Under the pieces are notes generated by a model. It was not told the DNA's origin and did not search any database. It saw nothing but the letters and a program-made list of their open reading frames with translations. Position numbers and translations under genes: made by a program. 64,000 nucleotides of DNA from Zoogloea sp. GTDB taxonomy: Bacteria; Pseudomonadota; Gammaproteobacteria; Burkholderiales; Rhodocyclaceae. The stretch is from positions 1 through 64,000 of the forward strand of contig NZ_JAQVCN010000012.1 in assembly GCF_028689785.1 (NCBI RefSeq). Direction: 5' to 3'. How positions within the stretch are numbered: the stretch's first letter is position 1; every line of letters starts with the position of its first letter. Of the stretch, positions 24,946 through 31,257 are shown piece by piece.

Positions 24946-24947
24946 AA

Positions 24948-24973
24948 AAGCCCGGCCCAGTGCCGGGTTTTTC
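24948..24973 (+). terminator. Rho-independent terminator within the element
   Basis: CCCGGC and GCCGGG enclose CCAGT and are followed by TTTTT. It separates the replication operon from the downstream genes. Confidence 0.75.
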
Positions 24974-25049
24974 ACTTTGTTCAATAGGGGTGCGCGTGCC
25001 GCGTTTGACGACAAATAAAGTCATCGCACGACAACCGAAGCCGCCAACC

Positions 25050-25262
25050 ATGCCCGACCTGATCAGCCTCGACGAAGCCGCAGAGCGCCTGAAGCTATCC
25101 CGCCGAACGATTGACCGCTACGTGAAGCGGGGCGAGTTCTGCGCGCTGTACGCCTTCCCCACCGGCCAGCTTCGTGTTGATGCGCACGATCTTGACGACT
25201 GGCTGCGAGCCTTCCGTAAAACCCCCGCCCGGAGTGAATCCCACCATGACCACAAAGCTTGA
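25050..25262 (+). CDS. Excisionase-family HTH protein
   Basis: A 70-residue protein: MPDLISLDEAAERLKLSRRT, IDRYVKRGEFCALYAFPTGQ and LRVDAHDLDDWLRAF form the MerR/excisionase-type winged helix (HTH_17). It could be the Xis of the element or a regulator of the following genes. The ATG at 25050 is used because it begins the domain. The 3' end overlaps the next gene by 17 bp. Confidence 0.75.
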   Translation: MPDLISLDEAAERLKLSRRTIDRYVKRGEFCALYAFPTGQLRVDAHDLDDWLRAFRKTPARSESHHDHKA

Positions 25263-25905
25263 CCAACTTGAACAGGAAATAGCGCTTGCCGAGCGCGCGG
25301 CGGCTGAAGCCGCCAAGGCCAACCATGCTGCGGGCGTCGAACTGGCCCGGACGCCGGCCAGCGCCGCCGCCCTGCAAGGTGCTCGCGATGCGGCCCAGAA
25401 GCTCGCGGCAGCCGAGGCCGATCTCGACATGCTCCGCAAGGCGCGCGTTGCCGCCCAGGCCGCCGACGACGCCGACGCGAAGGACGCCGCCCGTGCAAAG
25501 GCAGTCGGCCACCTAGAGGCCGCGGAGCGCCTGCAGGTGGAGCGCATCCAGGCCGCCGCAAAGATCGACGAGATCCTGGACACGCTGAAGGCTGCCTGTG
25601 CCGACTGGAAGAGCCTCTGCACAGAGATGCGGACCGAGTCGCACGCGTTCTTCAAGACCACAGTGTATGGCCGAGGGGGTCACGACTATTCCCTCAGCGT
25701 GACGGCAAGCGAGATCAGCGCCGCGATGGCCGCTGAGCTGGATACCGCGACGCACGGCATGAACGATCACCACGCGTTGCAGTTCAGCTACATGCGTCAC
25801 CACGCCGGCCAGCCAGAACGGGCGACGGACGCGGCGCAGTGCATGGGCAATGTGTTGCTGACCCGCATGCGCGAGGTCGCCAAGAAGGAGGGCCTGCTGC
25901 AATGA
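25246..25905 (+). CDS. Coiled-coil hypothetical protein
   Basis: The 219-residue protein starts MTTKLDQLEQEIALAERAAA. It has a long Ala-rich coiled coil (residues ~3-115), then a more globular C-terminus with KSLCTEMRTESHAFFKTTVY, GRGGHDYSLSVTASEISAAM and a His-rich HGMNDHHALQFSYMRHH. No family is recognised. It is coupled by ATGA to the scaffold-like gene, so a structural or assembly role is possible but unproven. Confidence 0.6.
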   Translation: MTTKLDQLEQEIALAERAAAEAAKANHAAGVELARTPASAAALQGARDAAQKLAAAEADLDMLRKARVAAQAADDADAKDAARAKAVGHLEAAERLQVERIQAAAKIDEILDTLKAACADWKSLCTEMRTESHAFFKTTVYGRGGHDYSLSVTASEISAAMAAELDTATHGMNDHHALQFSYMRHHAGQPERATDAAQCMGNVLLTRMREVAKKEGLLQ

Positions 25906-26618
25906 CCAACTTGAACACGCTCTACGACGCTCCGTCGTCCGTAGCGGCCAGGGCCAGTGAGGCTCAGGCCGCTCCCCAAGGCTCTGCGCCGCTCTCAACG
26001 CTCTATGACGCCCCCACGGGGCCCGTGCAGCAAACCCAGGCCGCTCCTCCCAGCGCGCGGGCACCACAGCCCCAAGTGGAACGGACGTCGGATGAGCGTG
26101 CCCAGGAGGCGTTCTATGGCAAGCCGGAAGAGGTGCCGGCCGTCGAGGTGCCCGAGAACATCAAGGCCATGCGGGAGGCTGATGGCCTCCGCGCGCTGTA
26201 TTCGCCGCAGGGGAGCTACGCATCGGTACTGCCCGATGATCTGTGGGCCGGCGACGAGACCGCCAAGGCCATCCCCGAGCCGGTGCAGCGTGCGGCCCTT
26301 GCCGAGCTGCGCGAGATGGCCGCCGATCTGTCGATGTCGAATGATGACGTTCGCGCCCTGCAGTCCATCGCCCGGCAGATCCCCGAGGCGCCGAGCGACG
26401 CCGACCGCATCGTCTGGCGGGAGCAGGCTGTCACCCGCCTGAACGAGACCTACGGCAACGGCGCCGCCCAGGCATTCCGGGACGCCCGCGCCTTCATCGC
26501 GCAAGACCCCCGCCGCGCCAAGATCCTCGACAACAAGGGCCTTGGTGACCACCCCGACACTGTGCTCATGGTGGCCCGCCTGGCCCGGCAGGCACGCATG
26601 CAAGGAAAGCTGAAATGA
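25902..26618 (+). CDS. Scaffold-like hypothetical protein preceding the capsid cement gene
   Basis: A 238-residue protein. The N-terminal ~75 residues are low complexity and contain two copies of a TLYDAP motif (residues ~6 and ~33). The centre and C-terminus are helical and charged (ALAELREMAADLSMSNDDVR, QAFRDARAFIAQDPRRAKIL), ending MVARLARQARMQGKLK. Its composition, a disordered N-terminus with a helical C-terminus, and its coupling to the Bbp16-type gene suggest a scaffold or capsid-associated protein of a BPP-1-like phage. This is inference from layout, not a family match. Confidence 0.55.
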   Translation: MTNLNTLYDAPSSVAARASEAQAAPQGSAPLSTLYDAPTGPVQQTQAAPPSARAPQPQVERTSDERAQEAFYGKPEEVPAVEVPENIKAMREADGLRALYSPQGSYASVLPDDLWAGDETAKAIPEPVQRAALAELREMAADLSMSNDDVRALQSIARQIPEAPSDADRIVWREQAVTRLNETYGNGAAQAFRDARAFIAQDPRRAKILDNKGLGDHPDTVLMVARLARQARMQGKLK

Positions 26619-27055
26619 CGATTCGTGACCTGAATTTGATCTACTCCAAGGCGCAGGCCGTTCTCTTGGTCGGCGACACCGCATCAGCCAATTGCTTCGA
26701 CGCGGGCAGTGCGCTGGCCTCCGATATCGGGCATGCGGTTGATGACGTGTTCCTGAGTGTCGTATGCAACACGGCCGCAACTTCCAGCGGTTCGGCGACC
26801 TTGCGGGCTGTTCTGCAGGATTCAGCGGATGGGGTGAATTTCTCCGACGTGATCGCCGGCCCCGTGCTCCCCGTGGCCCAGGTGGCGCGGGGCGTTGCGC
26901 TGCTGCAGATCCCGTTCCCCACACGGTTGCGGCGTTTCACCCAGGTGGTCTATCGGGTGGGCACGGCACCACTGACCGCCGGCAAGTTCGATGCGTTCGT
27001 CAGCATCGGAGTCCAGCGCAACGTTGCGCAGAAGAGCGGTTTCTTTGTTGCCTGA
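26615..27055 (+). CDS. Bbp16-family capsid cement protein
   Basis: This 146-residue beta-rich protein begins MTIRDLNLIYSKAQAVLLVG. It continues with TASANCFDAGSALASDIGHA, VFLSVVCNTAATSSGSATLR and PFPTRLRRFTQVVYRVG. This pattern matches the Bbp16 capsid cement family of Bordetella phage BPP-1, which decorates the head. In phages the major capsid gene lies next door; here none follows, which is the main oddity. The start overlaps the upstream stop (ATGA). Confidence 0.75.
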   Translation: MTIRDLNLIYSKAQAVLLVGDTASANCFDAGSALASDIGHAVDDVFLSVVCNTAATSSGSATLRAVLQDSADGVNFSDVIAGPVLPVAQVARGVALLQIPFPTRLRRFTQVVYRVGTAPLTAGKFDAFVSIGVQRNVAQKSGFFVA

Positions 27056-27445
27056 TGGGGCCGCCCGTGAGGCGCGGGATTGTCCGAGCGGCTTGCCCAG
27101 CGCTCCGGGCTGCCGGCCTACGTGGTTCTATAACAGGTGGGCCACGAGGCCAACCCGGCGGAACCTGTCGCAGCCCGACATCCTGATGTTTCGTGTGCGG
27201 CGGATCTGGCCACATCCTGAGGCGGCTTGGCGGCTGCTCACGCCCGGGAGCTGGGCGGAGGCGCTGCTGCAGATCAGGCGCTGGGCGTGCGCGAAGCTGG
27301 ACGGCGTGGCGGCGAACGATCCGAGGTGGTGAGCATCACTTTCGTGCCTATGTGATGTCGTTCATCGAGTGCTGGCGATTCAGAGGGTAAAGTCCAAAAG
27401 GGAGGTGTGCTTGCAGATATCAAGGCGATGGTACATGTCAATTGA
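27056..27445. other. Interval without a confident gene
   Basis: A + strand frame at 27187-27332 (48 codons beginning MFRVRRIWPHPEAAWRLLTP) looks somewhat protein-like and could be the remains of a further virion gene. It has no ribosome binding site. Base composition shifts from GC-rich to AT-rich near 27350, marking the edge of the cargo cassette. Confidence 0.4.
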
Positions 27446-27474
27446 TTGATTTTTATGGATTTCTTCGATATAAT
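27446..27474 (+). promoter_or_regulatory. Sigma-70-type promoter of the metallopeptidase/PIN cassette
   Basis: TTGATT at 27446-27451 and a perfect TATAAT at 27469-27474 have 17-bp spacing. The cassette therefore has its own promoter and need not depend on element transcription. Confidence 0.7.
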
Positions 27475-27558
27475 GGTAGCTGTGGGCGGCGAAAAATTCG
27501 CCGCGGATTTGCGTTTAATCCTGCCAGATTGATGCAAGGCATTTTTTGTGGAGGGAGC

Positions 27559-28563
27559 ATGGCAGATAAGACAAATTCCATGGCAGCCCTGTACGGGAAA
27601 TTGCAGACCGTTGGCTACAGCCGCGCGTATATCAACTCGCTCCTTCCGGATTGGTGGGATGACGCTATTGCTGAAACGCAATCAGGGTATCAAGAGGCAA
27701 GTCTGCGGCTTGGCCATCTTTTTGGGGTTCAGCCTGGTACGCTTAGGAACCACGATGCACACCCGACTCTGTGTGTGCCATCCGGGCGTCGGTTCAAGCA
27801 CCAGGTAGGGCATAAAGCGCAGCATCTCGATCTAGCTTGTGCATTGGCAATGTCGGCGGCGCGTCTTGTGTTCAAGGTTTTGCCGGCAAAAGTAGAGAGA
27901 GTCGTGATTCCTGAGGCGAGGTTAATTCGAGAGTGTCTGCTCCAGGAGAATGCCTACATCAGTTTTTCTGTGCTTCTCCAATATGTTTGGAGTCTTGGGA
28001 TTCCGGTCATTTTTTTGCAGCATCTTCCCAGAAATACTAAGAAGATGGCGGGCCTAGCGTTTGAGTCTGAGGCTCAACCGGCAATTGTTCTAACGTCCGG
28101 TCGATCTCACGGATTCCTTCTTTTTGATTTGGCTCACGAACTTGCGCATATCGCTTTGGGGCATGTGGCGAATGGGCGATGCGTAGTTGATCAGGATATT
28201 GACGCTGGTGCCGATGATCCTGATGAGCGTGCGGCTAACCAGTACGCGATTGAGATACTCACAGGCAACCCAGATTGTAAGATTGTGCCAAGCGGTCGGG
28301 TGTTGCGTGGCCCTGAACTGGCCAAGGCAGCTATTCTCTACGGTGAGCAAAATAGAATAGACCCGCTGCACGTGGCTTTGAATTATGGGCATACTCAAGG
28401 GCATTGGGGAGTTGCACAGAGCGCTATTAAGGCAATATCTGAGGGTATGCCTACAGATCAGACTGTGTTGAGGAACAAGCTGCTTGCCGAGTTGCGAGAG
28501 AATGATATTGATGATGATGACTTGGCGGCCATTTCGCGTCTGATCGGTGCCCGTGTTGAGTGA
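27559..28563 (+). CDS. ImmA/IrrE-family metallo-endopeptidase (antitoxin- or sensor-like)
   Basis: The 334-residue protein has an N-terminal helical region (~1-110) like the HTH or dimerisation part of HigA/ImmA-type regulators, and a C-terminal DUF955 zinc peptidase. The active site is LLFDLAHELAHIALGH (~194, HExxH form HELAH) with a downstream acidic ligand in DPDERAANQYAIE (~222). ImmA/IrrE proteins cleave repressors or neutralise partner toxins. GGAGGGAGC precedes the ATG. The stop overlaps the GTG start of the PIN-like gene. Codon use is clearly more AT-rich than in the rest of the element, which points to recent acquisition. Confidence 0.88.
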   Translation: MADKTNSMAALYGKLQTVGYSRAYINSLLPDWWDDAIAETQSGYQEASLRLGHLFGVQPGTLRNHDAHPTLCVPSGRRFKHQVGHKAQHLDLACALAMSAARLVFKVLPAKVERVVIPEARLIRECLLQENAYISFSVLLQYVWSLGIPVIFLQHLPRNTKKMAGLAFESEAQPAIVLTSGRSHGFLLFDLAHELAHIALGHVANGRCVVDQDIDAGADDPDERAANQYAIEILTGNPDCKIVPSGRVLRGPELAKAAILYGEQNRIDPLHVALNYGHTQGHWGVAQSAIKAISEGMPTDQTVLRNKLLAELRENDIDDDDLAAISRLIGARVE

Positions 28564-29207
28564 TTCTCCTCGCAGATAACGATCTTATTCTGAAGCTTGC
28601 TCAATGCAGCTTACTGCCAGACCTTCCCCAATTGCTTGGGGAAGGTGCTGGCTGCCCTGTTTTTGTCTTACCGACGGCGCGGTTTCAACTAATACCGAAG
28701 AGTGAGCAAAAGGCGCTTGCTAAGGCAGGAAACGAAGCTACGCTGCAGGCGTTGCGCACGTTCTTGGACGGTGCTAGCGAGTTACCTGAGGTGCAGGATG
28801 CCTCCTTGCTTGATGCGATGGATGGTGTGACAGGAATTGACGGCGGGGAGCAGTTGCTTTTCGCTGCAATGGTGGAGCTTGAACTGTCGACTTTGGCGAC
28901 GGGTGATAGGCGCTCGCTACAGTCAGTTTTGTCAAACCAGGAAGTTCTTCCGCAAGTTTATGATGCACTGAACGATAGGGTTTTGACCTTCGAGAGCGCC
29001 ATTCTTTTAGCGATACGAGAGTTTGGGTTTTTGGATGTGAAGGAGCGTCTGCTGACTTGCCCAAAACCTGACGGCATGTTGCGCTTAGTGTTGCGGGAGC
29101 AGATGGAAGAGCGTGACTTGGTTGATTGTCTCGTCTCTCATTGTCGAAGCCAGTATCAGTTCTTGGCTTGCAAAGATCGGCTGGCGGAGTATTTCGTCGA
29201 GGTGTGA
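28560..29207 (+). CDS. PIN-like nuclease domain protein (probable toxin partner)
   Basis: This 215-residue protein opens with MILLADNDLILKLAQCSLLP. The spaced acidic residues fit a PIN domain: Asp6/Asp8 in LADNDLI, Glu in GIDGGEQLLFAAM (~98) and Asp in LATGDRRSLQS (~115). PIN domains are metal-dependent RNases and common toxins. The C-terminal ~80 residues are helical with four Cys and no known match. Translation starts at a GTG overlapping the metallopeptidase stop, so the two proteins are made together. Pairing of a PIN-like nuclease with an ImmA/IrrE peptidase suggests a toxin-antitoxin or anti-phage pair; this is inference. Confidence 0.7.
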   Translation: MILLADNDLILKLAQCSLLPDLPQLLGEGAGCPVFVLPTARFQLIPKSEQKALAKAGNEATLQALRTFLDGASELPEVQDASLLDAMDGVTGIDGGEQLLFAAMVELELSTLATGDRRSLQSVLSNQEVLPQVYDALNDRVLTFESAILLAIREFGFLDVKERLLTCPKPDGMLRLVLREQMEERDLVDCLVSHCRSQYQFLACKDRLAEYFVEV

Positions 29208-29253
29208 AATGATCACCCCGCTGGTGATCACGTGGCACTCAGAGTCGCAGCTT

Positions 29254-29273
29254 GGGGGCATTTCTGGGGGCAT
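29254..29273 (+). repeat. Paired GGGGGCAT arm-type repeats at the right end
   Basis: GGGGGCAT at 29254-29261 and 29266-29273, in direct orientation and 12 bp apart, copy the pair at 18262-18281. They lie 41 bp inside attR. Confidence 0.6.
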
Positions 29274-29313
29274 AAATCTTAATTTGGCTTTAAAAGCCTT
29301 AGTAGGTAAGGGT

Positions 29314-29337
29314 GTTCGAGTCTCGCCCAAGCACCAA
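29314..29337 (+). repeat. attR of the tRNA-Leu element
   Basis: GTTCGAGTCTCGCCCAA followed by GCACCAA repeats the tRNA-Leu 3' end at 18124-18148 with one G deleted. This is the relic of the original tRNA end displaced by integration. Confidence 0.85.
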
Positions 29338-29363
29338 AAGCTCTTCAGCAGTACTCAAAAGCA

Positions 29364-29403
29364 AGCCGGAAAGCCCAGCAAAAACGGGGTTCCGGCTTTT
29401 TTT
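29364..29403 (+). terminator. Original tRNA-Leu terminator, displaced by the element
   Basis: AAGCCGGA and TCCGGCTT form the stem, followed by a run of seven T. It is homologous to the hairpin at 18174-18215, so the duplicated region at the element ends extends about 90 bp. Confidence 0.75.
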
Positions 29404-29432
29404 GCGTCTTTTGCTTCCGTGGCGCCTTTTTC

Positions 29433-29741
29433 TCAGCCCTCCAGTGCCGCCAGAAACTTCGCCCGGGCCTGTTCCAGTTCGGCTTTGCCGAGGCCTTCCG
29501 CCAGACGCAGGGCGGTGGTGTGGTAGCTGTCGAAGGCGGCCAGCACCCGGGCTTCGTCGACTTGCCGGGTTGTGGCCGGGGTGGGCGGCGGGGTATGGCC
29601 GTCCACCGGGCGCAGCACCGCGTGGCGCGGGATCATGCGCTGGCCGCCCTTTTCGGCGGCAGCGGTGATGGGGCCGGTCTTGGTGTAGATCTGGCCCTCG
29701 TATTCGAAGCGGGCGCCGATGGGCAGGTGATTCAGTTTCAT
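29433..29741 (-). CDS. Hypothetical conserved small protein
   Basis: A 102-residue protein beginning MKLNHLPIGARFEYEGQIYT, which reads as a small beta-barrel (SH3-like) start. It is followed by a Pro/Thr linker (~50-58) and a C-terminal helix (VDEARVLAAFDSYHTTALRL, GLGKAELEQARAKFLAALEG). No function is known to me. It is host sequence immediately beyond the element junction. It is convergent with the element genes. Confidence 0.7.
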   Translation of the reverse strand: MKLNHLPIGARFEYEGQIYTKTGPITAAAEKGGQRMIPRHAVLRPVDGHTPPPTPATTRQVDEARVLAAFDSYHTTALRLAEGLGKAELEQARAKFLAALEG

Positions 29742-29815
29742 GGCGTGAGCGTCCGGAAAAGCCGGGATTCTATGCGCGGGGTGCAGGGCTGGGCGGTCGG
29801 TCGGGCCGCGGCAGG

Positions 29816-30901
29816 CTAAGGTGCTTCCCGCACCACGCGGAAGCCGGTGCGGTTGTTGCCGCTGGAGAAGGTGTCGAAGGTTTCACGCGCGGCAAGCCGG
29901 GCTTCGTCGGGGCCGCTTTGCCAGGACCCGCCCCGGGCGACCTTGCGGCACAGGCCGACGCCGGACGCGAGAGAGTCGAAGAAGCCGTCGAGCACATTGC
30001 CGCCGCCGCTGGCCTGCTTTTTGTGCAGGGTTTCAAAGAGGTTCTCGCTGTAACACCCGTCGACCCATTCCGCGACGTTGCCGATCACGTCATGCAGCCC
30101 GAAATCGTTGGGGCGGAACTGGCCGACAGGAGAGGTCGCGACGAAGTGGTCGGTACACTGGAAGGCGGCGTCCGCGATATTGGCGTAGGCGCAGGGGGTG
30201 GCACCAGCGCGTGCGCCCGGGCGCACGTCGGCGCGGCCTGCCCGGGCCGCGTATTCCCACTCAAGCTCGCTGGGCAGGCGGTATTTCCGGCCGGTCTTGC
30301 TGGAAAGCCAGGTAAGGTAGGCGGTGATATCCGAATTGCTGACGCACACGACGGGGTGCGTGTCTTCCTGCTGGAAGCCTGGTGCGCTCCAGCGCCGGGT
30401 CAGGCCGTAGGACCAGGCCTTGCCGTCGAACTCGCCGCAGGGCATCGCGGGAACGTAGTTTGCCGAGCGGGTGAAGGCGGCAAACTGCCCGCGGGTGATC
30501 TCGAAGCGCCCCACGGTCAGGGGTTTCTGCAGTTGCCAGCGGATCTGCGGGCCTTCATCACTCCGGCGCCCCGCTTCGCTGTCGGGCGAGCCCAGTGCGA
30601 TCTCTCCAGCCGGGATGATGACCAGCTCGGGGCAGTCGGCGCAATCACGCACTACCTCTGGTGCTGGTACCGGGGTGCTCACGGAGCGGACCGGTTCTGG
30701 CGCGCTTTCCGTCGAGGGCACGGCTACGGTGGGCCGGGGGGCGGGGCGGGGCTTGCGGGGCGCCGCCTCCCTGGGCGGCCGGGCCGGGGCGCGGGGCGCC
30801 TCGACATTGGGCGGCGGTGTGGCCTCCCGTTTCTCGAAGCCCGCCTCCGCAAACGGGCTACACAGCATGAGGGCGACGAGGGGCAGCGCGCGGAGGGTCA
30901 T
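29816..30901 (-). CDS. Formylglycine-generating-enzyme-like (SUMF1/EgtB/PvdO) exported protein
   Basis: The 361-residue protein has a signal peptide (MTLRALPLVALMLCSPFAEA) and a Pro/Arg-rich linker (~25-85). A full FGE-sulfatase domain follows: VIIPAGEIALGSPDSEAGRR (~95), VGRFEITRGQFAAF, HPVVCVSNSDITAYLTWLS, YRLPSELEWEYAARAG (~215), DVIGNVAEWVDGCY (~270), KVARGGSWQ and NNRTGFRVVRE. Members oxidise cysteine to formylglycine or act as non-catalytic effectors. It is divergent from a Ser/Thr kinase, a pairing seen in bacterial kinase-effector modules, so it may be part of the same pathway. Confidence 0.85.
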   Translation of the reverse strand: MTLRALPLVALMLCSPFAEAGFEKREATPPPNVEAPRAPARPPREAAPRKPRPAPRPTVAVPSTESAPEPVRSVSTPVPAPEVVRDCADCPELVIIPAGEIALGSPDSEAGRRSDEGPQIRWQLQKPLTVGRFEITRGQFAAFTRSANYVPAMPCGEFDGKAWSYGLTRRWSAPGFQQEDTHPVVCVSNSDITAYLTWLSSKTGRKYRLPSELEWEYAARAGRADVRPGARAGATPCAYANIADAAFQCTDHFVATSPVGQFRPNDFGLHDVIGNVAEWVDGCYSENLFETLHKKQASGGGNVLDGFFDSLASGVGLCRKVARGGSWQSGPDEARLAARETFDTFSSGNNRTGFRVVREAP

Positions 30902-31257
30902 GGTTCGGGGAGGGGGCGGATGGGGGCTGGAGTCCGGTGGAAACAGGGGTGAAAGTGATCGGATGATATAGGGAATCAGTGGCAGGACAAAACCGGGGCA
31001 GGCGGCTCGGGCGCCCTGTTTTTTGCCCTGCCGGCGCGGCGCCCGGCAGCGTATGGCCGCAACGGCATGGTGCTAGAATCGGCTGCAAAGACGCGGGCTC
31101 GGGCCTGCTCATGCCGTCAGCCATTGGTGGCGATGAATGACATCCGGAATTGTGTGATGCGGGGTTCGCAATTGTGAAGAAATCGGCTTGGCCCATGGCA
31201 CGCCTGCGGCTTCCGCACTCCTGGTGCTCTGCTTCATCTACGGTCGGGGGCTAGCAG
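30902..31257. other. Divergent promoter region between the FGE-like and kinase genes
   Basis: The 356-bp interval holds no convincing gene. A TAGAAT (31074-31079) could be a -10 element for the kinase gene. GCAGG and CCTGC inverted repeats lie around 30994-31030. No terminator is seen. Confidence 0.4.

Larger units (their letters stand above)
18124..29337. mobile_element. 11.2-kb integrated element (phage-satellite-like) in tRNA-Leu(GAG)
   Basis: The element is bounded by att repeats at 18124-18148 and 29314-29337. Paired GGGGGCAT arm-type repeats with 12-bp spacing lie inside both ends. Gene order is integrase, unknown, AlpA, HTH, YdaU-like, helicase, primase, DUF5681, small genes, HTH genes, scaffold-like gene, Bbp16-type cement gene, metallopeptidase and PIN-like protein. 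Most genes are stop/start coupled on the + strand. Terminase, portal, major capsid, tail and lysis genes are absent. It could be a satellite that exploits a BPP-1-like helper, or a deleted prophage. The last two genes are visibly more AT-rich than the rest and look like acquired cargo. Confidence 0.85.
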
